Shown here: positions 37,971 through 46,337 of the stretch, in pieces | How positions within the stretch are numbered: position 1 is the first letter of the stretch | Layout of the letters: every line of letters begins with the position of its first letter | Source: Ectobacillus funiculus | GTDB lineage: Bacteria; Bacillota; Bacilli; Bacillales; Bacillaceae_G | Assembly: GCF_004138295.1 (NCBI RefSeq) | Contig: NZ_SCFM01000023.1 | Location: 1 to 64,000 of the forward strand | Direction of reading: 5' to 3' | DNA length: 64,000 bases | Position numbers and translations under genes: made by a program | Notes under the pieces: model-generated | The model's database searches: none | What the model saw: only the letters and a program-made list of their open reading frames with translations | What the model was told of the DNA's origin: nothing

Positions 37971-38372
37971 TTACATTGACTCCATTTCCTTGCCAAGCCG
38001 TTTGATCTCTTCCTCATTCTGAGCCATTGAACCATTATGGTCCGTTTGGTTCAAGCTATGGCTCTCTTTTTCCTCCATTGGACTTTTCAAATAATCAGCA
38101 ATTTCATATAGCTTACTTGCCGTGGCTTCCCTAATGGATTGTGGAATCCTTTCTTCTCCAAGCAAGGATGGTTTTCCAAGTTTGGCCTGATTCGGCTCCT
38201 GTGGGTATTGATCAACAGGAATCTCTAACCAATAAATGGATTCAGTGGAACAATCCCGTAATTTCACTCTATACTTTATCGATTGATTCCAGCCAATCTT
38301 CGTAAATCCTTGACTTGTCAAAATTGAGTGTATCCTAGCAAATGGTCTCTTTTCAAAAACGGGAGCTTTCAT
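37971..38372 (-). CDS. Hypothetical protein, weakly YugN-like
   Basis: 133 residues from the ATG at 38372, chosen because AAGGAG lies nine bases upstream; the ATG at 38381 touches the ribosome site. The region FARIHSILTSQGFTKIGWNQ through LEIPVDQYPQ and QAKLGKPSLLGEERIP resembles the YugN-like fold by pattern (an SxL ... GF ... L.IP ... LG.P.LG series). The C-terminus is charged and rich in Glu and Gln. Function unknown. Confidence 0.6.
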   Translation of the reverse strand: MKAPVFEKRPFARIHSILTSQGFTKIGWNQSIKYRVKLRDCSTESIYWLEIPVDQYPQEPNQAKLGKPSLLGEERIPQSIREATASKLYEIADYLKSPMEEKESHSLNQTDHNGSMAQNEEEIKRLGKEMESM

Positions 38373-38381
38373 TTTTTTCAT

Positions 38382-38812
38382 CTCCTTAAATCGTTTTTAA
38401 TCGAAGGTCTGTTTACTTATTCTGATATACTCTGGAAATTAGAAAATGAATCATACATAATCGCAAAGCTCATAGGCATTATTATTTTATGTTTCTACTA
38501 AATTATTTTTGCATCAGATTTAGTGATGGCGTAATAAGTATCTGTGCTTTTGGGCAGCTTGTCCTAATTTTGCTATTAAGTTTTCTCATAGGATTAACAC
38601 GCTCCTTCTCTTTTTTGGATAAGGGGGTGTTGCTGAGTTATAGAATAACAAAGAAAAAGTGTAATATAAGGAATGTTATGGAAATGAGATGATTATGTAA
38701 CCAATTTTTCTATAAGGGACTATTTATTTTACGTAGGTAACATAGAAGTGAAAATAGTAATAGTGCTATTAAGTGTGACTTTGAAATAGAGTCACTAGAT
38801 CCAGGGTTTTAC
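38382..38812. other. Gene-free stretch
   Basis: A 67-codon open frame (38489-38692) lacks a ribosome site and has an unlikely composition. No other feature seen before the repeat at 38813. Confidence 0.45.
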
Positions 38813-38871
38813 TTTTTACACTGTAAGAAGGTATAAATTTCTAGCTGGAAGCCAATTCGACGAGTTTTCTT
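38813..38871 (+). repeat. Dispersed hairpin-terminator element, copy 2 (internally deleted)
   Basis: TTTTTACACTGTAAGAAGG through GGAAGCCAATTCGACG joins directly to AGTTTTCTT. The centre is missing, apparently by recombination between CGACG and CGGCG. Confidence 0.75.
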
Positions 38872-38948
38872 AAAATATTACTTGAATTTTAGATAAATAG
38901 ATGATATCGTTAATAGCAACAAATAGTTAAAAAATAAATAGCGATAAA

Positions 38949-39114
38949 CTTCTTATCCAGAGTGGTAGAGGGACAGGCCCTATGAAACCCGGCAACCATC
39001 AAGTTAAAATATTACTTGAACGGTGCTAATTCCTGCAAAGGTTTAACCTTTGAAAGATGAGAGGAATGTATGTAATCATACTAACCTCTCTTTAGATTAA
39101 AGAGAGGTTTTTTA
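38949..39114 (+). promoter_or_regulatory. SAM-I riboswitch (S-box) with terminator
   Basis: The aptamer (38949-39064) has the conserved cores CTTATCCAGAG, GGTAGAGGGACAGGCCC, TATGAAACCCGGCAACC, GGTGCTAATTCCTGC and AAAGATGAGAGG; P1 pairs CTTCTTATC with GATGAGAGG. A terminator (AACCTCTCTTT / AAAGAGAGGTT plus six T, 39083-39114) follows, and its CCTCTC arm can pair with the 3' strand of P1 as antiterminator. It should shut off the downstream gene when S-adenosylmethionine is plentiful. Confidence 0.95.
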
Positions 39115-39154
39115 ATGGAGAAAGAAGGCTTATCGCTCAAAGGAGCGAAACAAA

Positions 39155-39532
39155 ATGGAGAGAGCAGTATTTGGTGCAAGTGAATTTTTTAGTCAACAAG
39201 CTTTTATTACAAGTTTTCGTGGTATTGAATATATTCAAACAGGACATCTAAAAGGGAAAAATGTAGACATAGTAGAAATATGGTTTAATCCTTGGAAAGT
39301 ATCTTATAATGAATTACTAGAATTGTTTTTTGATTTGCATAACCCGACATCCAGAGGAGATAAGCAAATTAAAAATCAATCACTTATTTTCTTTTCTGAT
39401 ATTCAGCAATTAACAGTAGCTAAACAAAAGAAAAATGAGTTAAAACACCTATTTAAAGATGAAGTTATTACAGAAATTACCCCGGTATGGGAATATACAA
39501 ATAGCCTAGAAGAGATAAAGTTAATATCTTAA
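39155..39532 (+). CDS. MsrA-like protein lacking the catalytic cysteine, under S-box control
   Basis: 125 residues that follow the MsrA fold: RAVFGASEFFSQQAF aligns with the GAGCFWGVEEFF region, then TGHLKG, EIWFNPWKVSYNELLELFF, LHNPTSRGDKQ, and ITEITPVWEY. In MsrA the first motif carries the catalytic Cys of GCFW; here it reads GASEFF, so methionine sulfoxide reduction by the normal chemistry is not possible. No other cysteine is present in the protein. AAAGGAG precedes the ATG. The S-box shows it belongs to the sulfur/methionine regulon. A binding, chaperone or regulatory role is conceivable; function unknown. Confidence 0.75.
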   Translation: MERAVFGASEFFSQQAFITSFRGIEYIQTGHLKGKNVDIVEIWFNPWKVSYNELLELFFDLHNPTSRGDKQIKNQSLIFFSDIQQLTVAKQKKNELKHLFKDEVITEITPVWEYTNSLEEIKLIS

Positions 39533-39655
39533 TAAAACTTTACAGTAGCACTACAATGTGTCATGAGTACATTTTTTCTTCAACAACCTGGTGCTTTCCT
39601 TTAGCAGGGGAAGCACCGCATTTATGTTTTAGGCATATACAAGATTCACTCTATC

Positions 39656-39734
39656 TTGCACTGTAGGAAATTTTAGGAATACGGTGTAAGTGCAACTATG
39701 CCTCTACCTTCGCCAATCGGCGAGTTTTCTTTAA
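39656..39734 (+). repeat. Dispersed hairpin-terminator element, copy 3 (short form)
   Basis: TGCACTGTAGGAAATTTTAG continues into the shared right half (GTGTAAGTGCAACTATGCCTC, CGCCAATCGGCGAGTTTTC) but lacks the loop of the first hairpin. It ends 35 bp beyond the GNAT stop codon. Confidence 0.8.
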
Positions 39735-39769
39735 AAATGCACCTCAAAACAGAAGCATTTAGGGATACC

Positions 39770-40228
39770 CTAAGGTAAAACATTCATTAACATCGCGGTT
39801 TCATCACAAGAATGCAGTTTAGGGCAGGTTATGCAATCTTTCCACATTTTTTGAGGTAATTCATTTTTATCCACCTGATTAAACCCTAATTTTGAAAAAA
39901 ATTCAATTTGATACGTTAAGGAAATTAGCTTAGTAATTTCCAAGTTTCCTGTTTCTTTAATGATTTGCTTTACCAGTGCTTTTCCGATCCCTTTTCCGAC
40001 ATAAGCAGGGTTGACAGCTAATGATCTTACCTCTGCTAAATTCCGGTCAAGGATTGTCAAGCTGGAAATCCCAACCACTTCGTTATTTAAAACAGCCACA
40101 ACGAAACTTTGCAGATCTTCATAGATGGAGGCATAAGTTCTCGCTAAAAGTTTTCCTTCTTTGGCATACTCTGATATTAATTTATAGATACTTTCTGTAT
40201 CGCTCATAACTGCTTTTCGAATTAGCAT
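39770..40228 (-). CDS. GNAT N-acetyltransferase, N-acetylglutamate-synthase-like
   Basis: 152 residues of the GNAT fold with acetyl-CoA loop NPAYVGKGIGKALV. Segments EVRSLAVNPAYVGKGIG, LTYQIEFFSKLGF and LPQKMWKDCITCPKLHSCDE match the short ArgA-like acetyltransferases found in many Firmicutes, whose C-terminus carries the conserved Cys pairs. Likely substrate is an amino acid such as glutamate, by family only. GGGGGA lies before the ATG. No arginine genes adjoin. Confidence 0.85.
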   Translation of the reverse strand: MLIRKAVMSDTESIYKLISEYAKEGKLLARTYASIYEDLQSFVVAVLNNEVVGISSLTILDRNLAEVRSLAVNPAYVGKGIGKALVKQIIKETGNLEITKLISLTYQIEFFSKLGFNQVDKNELPQKMWKDCITCPKLHSCDETAMLMNVLP

Positions 40229-40475
40229 AGGAAATCCCCCTGAAGTGTTATTAATATATTACTTGTTATGTTAAATTAAAACTATATAACTTTAGTTAAT
40301 CTGTAATAAATATACATCATGAAGAATTATTATACAATCCTTATAATCCATGATTTTTCTTTTTTAGATCATTTTTTCTTCTGAAAGGGAAGGGGACAAA
40401 TTTGCTCGATTGAGGTCTAATTTCTTTGGCTAAAGTTAACAAAGATATTTAACTAAGCTAACGAATAAAGGGTAA

Positions 40476-40499
40476 AAAGAGCGGGTGTTCCCGCTCTTT
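40476..40499. terminator. Hairpin terminator just before repeat copy 4
   Basis: AAAGAGCGGG / CCCGCTCTTT, a perfect ten-pair stem that works on either strand. Confidence 0.7.
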
Positions 40500-40502
40500 A
40501 TT

Positions 40503-40632
40503 CCACTGCAAGAAAGTATAAATTTCCAGCTAGAAGCAAATTCGACGTAGTCGGAAATTTTAGGAATACAGTATAAGTGCAACTACGCCTCTGTCTTCGC
40601 CTAACGGCTCGCCACTCGGCGAGTTTTCTTTA
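40503..40632 (+). repeat. Dispersed hairpin-terminator element, copy 4
   Basis: CACTGCAAGAAAGTATAAAT ... GAAATTTTAGGAATACAGTA ... tail CTCGCCACTCGGCGAGTTTTC. Its right end overlaps the stop codon of the 55-residue gene on the minus strand. Confidence 0.85.
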
Positions 40633-40797
40633 ATTTTCTTTGGAATCTTCTTGGTAATGCTCATTTAAGTATGGGTTTTCTGTCGTAGCAAAATTAACAG
40701 ACTGGAGGCTGACTTCGGGGTCCATTCCGTAATGTCCTTTCAGCTCGTTTTTTGCTAGCTCACCACTTCTGAATTGCGGTTCTTTTTTTTCCTTCAT
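40630..40797 (-). CDS. Small conserved-looking protein, 55 residues
   Basis: ATG preceded by AAAAGGGGTG. The product is hydrophilic, starting MKEKKEPQFRSGELAKNELK and containing GHYGMDPEVS and a C-terminal NPYLNEHYQEDSKEN. Repeated charged and aromatic residues without membrane segments recall short Bacillales proteins of unknown role. The stop codon TAA is formed by the last bases of repeat copy 4. Confidence 0.6.
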   Translation of the reverse strand: MKEKKEPQFRSGELAKNELKGHYGMDPEVSLQSVNFATTENPYLNEHYQEDSKEN

Positions 40798-41154
40798 AAT
40801 GCACCCCTTTTCTTTCTCTTATTTTTCTATATTTAAGAAGGAATTATGCGAAAGAGGAAGTTGAATACAATTCATTATTTCGCTCGATTATAAAACCAAT
40901 CTAAAAATTCATTTGTATATACAACATAGAGAATGCACGATGCTCTTTAGGGAATTGTTTTCTAGATGAAATCTAAGAGTAGTACATACTATCTTTTTTA
41001 TGTATACTGCATAAGAAGTCTGATCATCCAAAATATGCAAAGTGAGGAACAAGCTTAAAGTATAGATCTATGTTTATTTTGGTTATAACGTTAGTGGCCC
41101 CAAAATTGTGGATCTCATTGTGATGTATGCAGGAAATAGGAAAGGAGTGAAGGT

Positions 41155-41391
41155 ATGAAACAAAAGTTTATCGAATCCTGTTTATATAATCTAGAAGGAG
41201 AAAGAACAAAGAAGAAACAAACTATTAGCGGATTTATTGTGCTTGCTTTAAGTATCAGTGCTTTTTTATTCTCCTCCTCACCAGCTAATATTAGAGTACC
41301 TGTTGTACTGATTATGTTATACGGTTCCTCCATATTGATAAAAACGATGATAGTAAATCGATATAAAAGGTTATTGGAAAAAGAAGAGTAG
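41155..41391 (+). CDS. Small membrane protein with two helices
   Basis: 78 residues. Two hydrophobic helices (GFIVLALSISAFLF and VPVVLIMLYGSSILIKTMIV) lie between charged ends (TKKKQ; NRYKRLLEKEE). GAAAGGAG is well placed before the ATG, and a terminator follows seven bases after the stop. Not recognised as a named family. It sits just upstream of the replication origin, so a plasmid-borne role is possible but unsupported. Confidence 0.6.
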   Translation: MKQKFIESCLYNLEGERTKKKQTISGFIVLALSISAFLFSSSPANIRVPVVLIMLYGSSILIKTMIVNRYKRLLEKEE

Positions 41392-41397
41392 TACATA

Positions 41398-41437
41398 GAG
41401 CCCTATTAATTCTGTAAGAGGAGTTAATGGGGCTTTT
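41398..41437 (+). terminator. Terminator after the small membrane protein gene
   Basis: AGAGCCCTATTAA / TTAATGGGGCT stem followed by six T. Confidence 0.75.
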
Positions 41438-41563
41438 TTGTGTATCATTTCCACCTTTTATGTTTAACTGTTTTCTTCTTTATTTTTGTTTTAATTGTTT
41501 TCACTTGTTTTTTTGTTTTCGGTTGCCAAGTGTTCAATACTGGCAAGGCTTTTTCGCACATTC

Positions 41564-41923
41564 TATAACAAAAATGGTGTGAAGGATAACAAAATTGGTG
41601 TCAGCTATAACAAAGTTGGTGCTTTCTCTAACAGACTTGGTTCGGCGTCTATAACAAGAATGGTTTAAACTGTAACATTTTTGATGTATCTATAACATAA
41701 CTGGTGTATGTATAACAAAAATGGTGAAGGTCTAACAAAAATGGTGCAAAAGCCTCCAGTTTTCAGTTAAGTATAACAAAAATGGTTTGAATTCTAACAA
41801 AAATGGTGCTGATGGGGGAGGTGCTACTGCGAATTATAACATTTTTGGTTTGACCTCTATCGCTATCCCATTTTTCCTTCTTTTTCCGTCCTCGTTTCGT
41901 ATGTATCTATAACAAAAATGGTG
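41564..41923 (+). repeat. Replication iterons, 13 copies of TATAACAAAAATGGTG
   Basis: Units start at about 41564, 41585, 41606, 41627, 41650, 41671, 41691, 41711, 41731, 41772, 41793, 41835 and 41908, mostly 20-23 bp apart (two helical turns). Outer TAAC and TGGT parts are conserved. In the copies at 41671 and 41835 the centre is CATTTTTG, the exact inverse of CAAAAATG. An AT-rich segment lies upstream (41440-41520). With the Rep_3 initiator directly downstream this is an iteron-type origin. Confidence 0.92.
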
Positions 41924-41965
41924 CATTGCATTTCTAGTCTTAATTCTGGTTATTTTTGGATGTGT

Positions 41966-41997
41966 AAGTATAACATGTCTTTGAAGTAGTTATACTT
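41966..41997. promoter_or_regulatory. Inverted half-iterons, probable Rep autoregulation operator
   Basis: AAGTATAAC and GTTATACTT are perfect inverted arms 14 bp apart, built from the TATAAC half of the iteron, 40 bp before the initiator start. In Rep_3 plasmids such inverted half-iterons bind Rep dimers that repress rep transcription. Confidence 0.65.
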
Positions 41998-42035
41998 GTG
42001 GTAGTATCACAGCGGGGTAAGAAAGGATGGTGCCC

Positions 42036-43241
42036 ATGGATGCTGCAACAATCTCTACTGTTATGGACGTGAAGAATCTTGTAACGAAATCCAATTTATT
42101 AATTGAGGCGAATTATCGACTCGGACTAGTTGAACAAAAGATCATTCTTTGTGTGGCGAGTAACATTCAACCCAATGATTCGGACTTTAAGACCTATACG
42201 TTTCCCGTTAAAGAATTCCATAAACTGATTGGATTAAAAGGATCACCCAAATACACAGAATTACGGAAAATTACTAAAGAATTAATGCGTAAGGTTTTTG
42301 AAGTACGTGTCAATAACAAGGTTGTGCAGGTAGCCTGGCTTTCATATGTCAGTTATAACGAACAAGAAGGGACGATAGACGTTCGGTTTGACCCATTTCT
42401 TCGACCATTTTTGTTAGAATTAAAAAAGAACTTCACAAGTTACCGGCTCGAAAATGTCGTGAAATTAAAAAGCTCCTATGCGATTCGTTTATATGAGCTG
42501 CTCAAGCAATATGAGAAAATTCGGGAGCGGATGTTTACACTGGATGATTTGCGGAACATATTGGGGGCGGATGATATCTATCCGGCCTATGGAAATTTCA
42601 AGCAACGCATTTTAGTACCGGCACAAAATGAATTGAAGGATAAAACAGATATTCAGTTTGATATTGCAGAATACAAAACAGGAAGAAAGGTAGATCGAGT
42701 TAAGTTTATTATTCGTGGTCGTACATCTGGAGAGAAACCTACTCGTATATTTGAGGAACGTTTATCTGAATTTCAAGCGGCAAACACATTCTCTGAACGG
42801 GCAAAACGTGTGGCGATGCAGCAAGGGTTTATTCTGCAGGATCAGACTTTGAGACAGTGGAGCAAGTATGGGGAAGATACTGTTTTGCAGGTATTAGAGG
42901 AGTTCCGTTTTCAAACAGGAATTGAAAATCCAATAGGTTATATTACGCGTATTCTGCAAAATAAAGTAGCTGAGGATGTCTCTCAGCAGAGTCCGCCCAA
43001 TCCTTCTCCTCAAAACCTAGAAGTGTATCAGGCTTTAAAACATATACAGGCAGAATATGCCCGCAGTAGTGAGTTGCTCCCAGATTGGTTTATCAGGGAT
43101 GCAGTAGTTAGAAAACTTATGCAGCACCTATCAGAAGAGGAAGCAATTACGATTTGGGAACAAGAACAGGAACACTTTATGCAGGAATTACACGTTCAGA
43201 TTCAACATAATAAGAGTAAACACTCTCGGAGAAAATGGTGA
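42036..43241 (+). CDS. rep: Rep_3-family plasmid replication initiator
   Basis: 401 residues from the ATG at 42036, chosen because AAAGGA lies eight bases upstream; the ATG at 42027 touches that ribosome site. The N-terminal 230 residues carry two winged-helix domains of the RepB/RepE (Rep_3) superfamily: KSNLLIEANYRLGLVEQKI, FPVKEFHKLIGL, SYAIRLYELLKQYE and RILVPAQNELKDKTDIQFD. The longer C-terminal part has a WSKYGEDTVLQVLEEF ... IENPIGYITRIL segment like that of other Firmicute initiators. It would bind the adjacent iterons to start replication. The gene is intact. Confidence 0.93.
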   Translation: MDAATISTVMDVKNLVTKSNLLIEANYRLGLVEQKIILCVASNIQPNDSDFKTYTFPVKEFHKLIGLKGSPKYTELRKITKELMRKVFEVRVNNKVVQVAWLSYVSYNEQEGTIDVRFDPFLRPFLLELKKNFTSYRLENVVKLKSSYAIRLYELLKQYEKIRERMFTLDDLRNILGADDIYPAYGNFKQRILVPAQNELKDKTDIQFDIAEYKTGRKVDRVKFIIRGRTSGEKPTRIFEERLSEFQAANTFSERAKRVAMQQGFILQDQTLRQWSKYGEDTVLQVLEEFRFQTGIENPIGYITRILQNKVAEDVSQQSPPNPSPQNLEVYQALKHIQAEYARSSELLPDWFIRDAVVRKLMQHLSEEEAITIWEQEQEHFMQELHVQIQHNKSKHSRRKW

Positions 43242-43458
43242 AACTGTCATAAAGCAAAGAGAGTTATAAATACGTCAAACAGAATGCAAAAATACTGGCT
43301 TTCTAGAGGGGAGGGCCAGTATTTATTTTTGTAATTTCATTTGCTGTGTTATTTCCAGTTTGAAAAATATATAAGTTATAAAACAAATTTTATTTTAAAT
43401 AATACATAAATATTGAAATGTTTGTGAATGCTACAATTACAAATGGAGGTGATATATT

Positions 43459-43668
43459 ATGGCACGCAGAAGCAATAACAATGAAGTACTAGTAGCAAAT
43501 GCAGAAGCAGCTCTTGACCAAATGAAATACGAAATTGCACAGGAATTTGGTATCACACTCGGTGCTGAGACAACTTCACGTGCGAACGGGTCTGTGGGTG
43601 GAGAAATTACAAAGCGTTTGGTAGCATTGGCTGAGCAACAGCTCGGTGGAGTAAACAGATATTCCTAA
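43459..43668 (+). CDS. Alpha/beta-type small acid-soluble spore protein (SASP)
   Basis: 69 residues with both SASP signatures: the GPR-cleavage region KYEIAQEFG (with EIAQ at the cut site) and the DNA-binding helix [15 protein letters not shown]. It coats spore DNA and is degraded on germination. AATGGAGGTGAT precedes the ATG. Expected to be expressed in the forespore under sigma-G; I could not assign the promoter with confidence. Confidence 0.96.
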   Translation: MARRSNNNEVLVANAEAALDQMKYEIAQEFGITLGAETTSRANGSVGGEITKRLVALAEQQLGGVNRYS

Positions 43669-43683
43669 GATTATTCTTCAATC

Positions 43684-43742
43684 CTACTAGCCCCTGCTGT
43701 GACTATTTGACTTTCGGTCTACAACGAGTAGGGGCTATAATC
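43684..43742 (+). terminator. Terminator-like hairpin after the SASP gene
   Basis: TAGCCCCT / AGGGGCTA arms with a long loop; the T run is imperfect. Confidence 0.5.
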
Positions 43743-44101
43743 TTTCCCTCTAGTAAGTGAATCAACTCTTATTCTCATCTATTTTATGATAGTATGTCAA
43801 CGGGTTAAGTACTAAGATAAAAAGCTCTTGGTGAAGTATGCATGAGTATATTCGCGTATTTGGTTTGGCAAAACGGAGAGTGCCCCGCTCTATACGAGTT
43901 TGGTCTATATTCATGCCATCAAGTATGATGCAAAAAGGACAAACTCTCCAAGGGAGAAGTCTGTCCGAAATCAAATGAACCTTATTCAGCAACTATTTGG
44001 TCTTCCGACATCAAATAGATTCCAATAGGGAATGTTTTACCTCTTTAATCTCTCTTCTGAAGTGTTTGCACCAGAACTACTGCCGATAGCCGGACCGATC
44101 C
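43743..44101. other. Gene-free stretch
   Basis: Short open frames on both strands lack ribosome sites. I see no recognisable feature. Confidence 0.4.
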
Positions 44102-45253
44102 TTAGTATTCATTGAAATACTCTTGAATTTTATTTGGATCTTTAGTTTGAGTGAGTGCTAACATCAACAAGATACGAGCTTTTTGAGGATTAATGTTGTT
44201 AGAATTGACGAACTCATTATCTGTGTCTATTTGTTCATGAGTAACCATACCCTCCGGCACACGAGTGTCACGAACAACAACAACATCCTTCTTCACAGCA
44301 TCTTGTAGACCCGGAAGTGTTTTTTCGTGGACGGAACCATTACCCGTACCAGCGTGAATAATTCCCTTTGCCCCTGCTGCAACCACAGCATCAACCAGGA
44401 CTCGATCATCATTGGCATGTGAATAAACAATATCAACACGCGGCAGACTATCTTCAGTAATATTGCGAATGTCAAAATCGGATTCTGCGGTATGCTTTTT
44501 AATCGGCAGGTTGTAGAAGTATGGTTTACCATCTTGCATATACCCTAGGATACCGAGTTCTGGATTATTAAAAGCATCAACGTCGGTTGTACTCGTTTTA
44601 AAGATGTCGCGAGCATTTCCAATTTTGCCATTCATAGAGATCAAGACACCCTTGTCATGAGCTTCTTTAGAACCAGCAAGTGCTACAGCGTTATACAGGT
44701 TTAACGGACCGTCAGCAGAGAGTGCTGTAGAAGGACGCATTGAACCGACCATGACAATTGGTTTGTCAGAATGAACAGTAAGGTTGAGGAAGTAAGCAGT
44801 CTCCTCCATGGTGTCCGTACCGTGAGTAATGACAACACCGTCACATTTTGGATCATCCAATGTTTTTTGGACCTCCTTTGCCAGTTTGACCATCACAGCG
44901 TTGGTATTAGCTGTACCAGAATCGATGCTTGCTATCTGCTCAGTGGAGATGTTAGCAATATCCTTTAGTGACGGAACCGCTTCCAACAGTTGATCTGGAG
45001 TTAAGACCCCAGCTCGATAGCCGGTGGTTTGAGTCGAAGTAGAGCCAGTTCCGGCGATGGTGCCACCTGTTGCTAAAATTTTAATTTCAGGGGTCTCTTT
45101 CTTACTAGAATCTTTTGCATTAGATGTTGTAGCCGACTTAGCTTCAACAGGATTTGATGCATAGGTACTATTTGCTGAGATAGCTATAATTCCAGAAGAC
45201 ATTAATGCTAGTGTGGTAAGGGCAACTTTTTTCTTTGTTGTTAGTTTTTTCAT
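44102..45253 (-). CDS. ansB: Secreted type II L-asparaginase
   Basis: 383 residues. Signal peptide (MKKLTTKKK, then LALMSSGIIAISANSTYA) and a Ser/Thr/Lys-rich linker lead to the asparaginase fold. The catalytic ATGGTIAG (nucleophile Thr65) and THGTDTMEETAYFL loops are both present, with the C-terminal dimer domain intact. It converts asparagine to aspartate and ammonia outside the membrane. AGGAGG is visible before the ATG on the minus strand. A cre-like site lies 38 bp upstream of the start codon. Monocistronic. Confidence 0.94.
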   Translation of the reverse strand: MKKLTTKKKVALTTLALMSSGIIAISANSTYASNPVEAKSATTSNAKDSSKKETPEIKILATGGTIAGTGSTSTQTTGYRAGVLTPDQLLEAVPSLKDIANISTEQIASIDSGTANTNAVMVKLAKEVQKTLDDPKCDGVVITHGTDTMEETAYFLNLTVHSDKPIVMVGSMRPSTALSADGPLNLYNAVALAGSKEAHDKGVLISMNGKIGNARDIFKTSTTDVDAFNNPELGILGYMQDGKPYFYNLPIKKHTAESDFDIRNITEDSLPRVDIVYSHANDDRVLVDAVVAAGAKGIIHAGTGNGSVHEKTLPGLQDAVKKDVVVVRDTRVPEGMVTHEQIDTDNEFVNSNNINPQKARILLMLALTQTKDPNKIQEYFNEY

Positions 45254-45290
45254 TAAAATTCCTCCTATTCATTGACAACCCATTTGTTCA

Positions 45291-45304
45291 ATTAAGCGCT
45301 TTCA
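45291..45304 (-). promoter_or_regulatory. cre-like site upstream of asparaginase
   Basis: On the minus strand TGAAAGCGCTTAAT matches the cre consensus except near its end. Confidence 0.4.
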
Positions 45305-45535
45305 TCTTTTAATAAAAATCGTATCCTTAATTTATAATAGAAACTACATAAAAAAACAAAAATCTACAAAAACTTAAAAATTAAAATTTTCGAAAATAAT
45401 GCTCTGATTCAAATTCTATGGATAGACGATCTGTCGGTTCGGCTTGTATAGGTACCAATACTTATCTTGATAATAATGTTGTTTAAATTTGGGAAAAGTA
45501 ATACTATTCAATTGAAGTGGGTGGAGGTATTCAGG

Positions 45536-46126
45536 ATGAATGAGTTAGGGAAGAAAATTGATAAGATATCCAATCAGCTGACCGATCTAAGGTGGGAAAT
45601 ATGGACAAAGCATTCTTTGTTTACATGGCAATGGTGGATGCTCCTTGGGCTGTGCATCGTAGCATCGATCCTATTTATTATATTAATCAAGAAAGAAAAG
45701 CTCGTGCAAACCATCGCTTACTTTGGAATCATATTCATACTAAATAAGTACATTGATGAAATTGCAACTGCTCTGGATTGGTATGATTACAGAATTCAAG
45801 TTCAACCTGGTATAATTCCTTCAATGCTAGTAGCTAATCTTTTCATTATTCCAATGGCATTAAGTATCATTTATCAGCGATATTCAAAATGGAAACCTTT
45901 TCTGATAGCATTAGGACTTTTTTCGGTTTTTACATCCTATGTTGCATTATTTTTTCTCAAAATAGTGGGCATTTATTTAGAAAAATCTTGGAATGCACAT
46001 TGGTCATGTATCAGTTTGGTTGTAATGGCTGTAATCGCTAAAATAGTCATAGACCGAGTAGTGCTAATACAAGCTCATACTAATGGAGATCAATCGAATA
46101 GTGACCCATCTTCGCCGATAACTTAA
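45536..46126 (+). CDS. CBO0543-family membrane protein
   Basis: 196 residues from the ATG at 45536, which has GGTGGAGGT upstream. An N-terminal amphipathic segment (ELGKKIDKISNQLTDLR) is followed by about five membrane helices. The patterns YFGIIFILNKYIDE and NLFIIPMALSIIYQRYSKW are typical of the CBO0543 family, common in spore-formers and of unknown function. Followed by a terminator. Confidence 0.75.
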   Translation: MNELGKKIDKISNQLTDLRWEIWTKHSLFTWQWWMLLGLCIVASILFIILIKKEKLVQTIAYFGIIFILNKYIDEIATALDWYDYRIQVQPGIIPSMLVANLFIIPMALSIIYQRYSKWKPFLIALGLFSVFTSYVALFFLKIVGIYLEKSWNAHWSCISLVVMAVIAKIVIDRVVLIQAHTNGDQSNSDPSSPIT

Positions 46127-46138
46127 CGTATATCGACC

Positions 46139-46165
46139 AAAAGTCCCAAATCGGGGCTTTTTTCG
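46139..46165 (+). terminator. Terminator after the CBO0543-family gene
   Basis: AAGTCCC / GGGGCTT stem with six T. Confidence 0.7.
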
Positions 46166-46337
46166 TTTCCTAGTTTTGCCGCCAGAACCCATGTCCACCA
46201 ATTTAAGAAGTAAAGGATACCCAAGAACAAAAAAAAGAATAATTTGTATAATACTTATTCAGCTAAAGCGGCTGTTTGGTTAAAGAAGGACTTGCAAAAT
46301 GATTCGAAGAAACAATGTATTATAAAAGAGCAAGCTT

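Larger units (their letters stand above)
41440..42026 (+). other. Putative plasmid-type replication origin
   Basis: Consists of an AT-rich segment, the inverted repeat TTGCCA ... TGGCAA (41523-41546), the iteron array, and the repA promoter region. No partition genes are visible in the window. Confidence 0.75.

Noticed and set aside
38489-38692. 67-codon open frame with hydrophobic stretch
   Set aside because: No ribosome site, odd composition and no family resemblance.
41564-41923. Iteron array considered as a CRISPR array
   Set aside because: Units are 16 bp with gaps of 4-6 bp in most cases and lie before a Rep_3 initiator, so they are replication iterons.
43762-43992. Open frames on both strands between SASP and asparaginase
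   Set aside because: No ribosome sites and no recognisable protein content.
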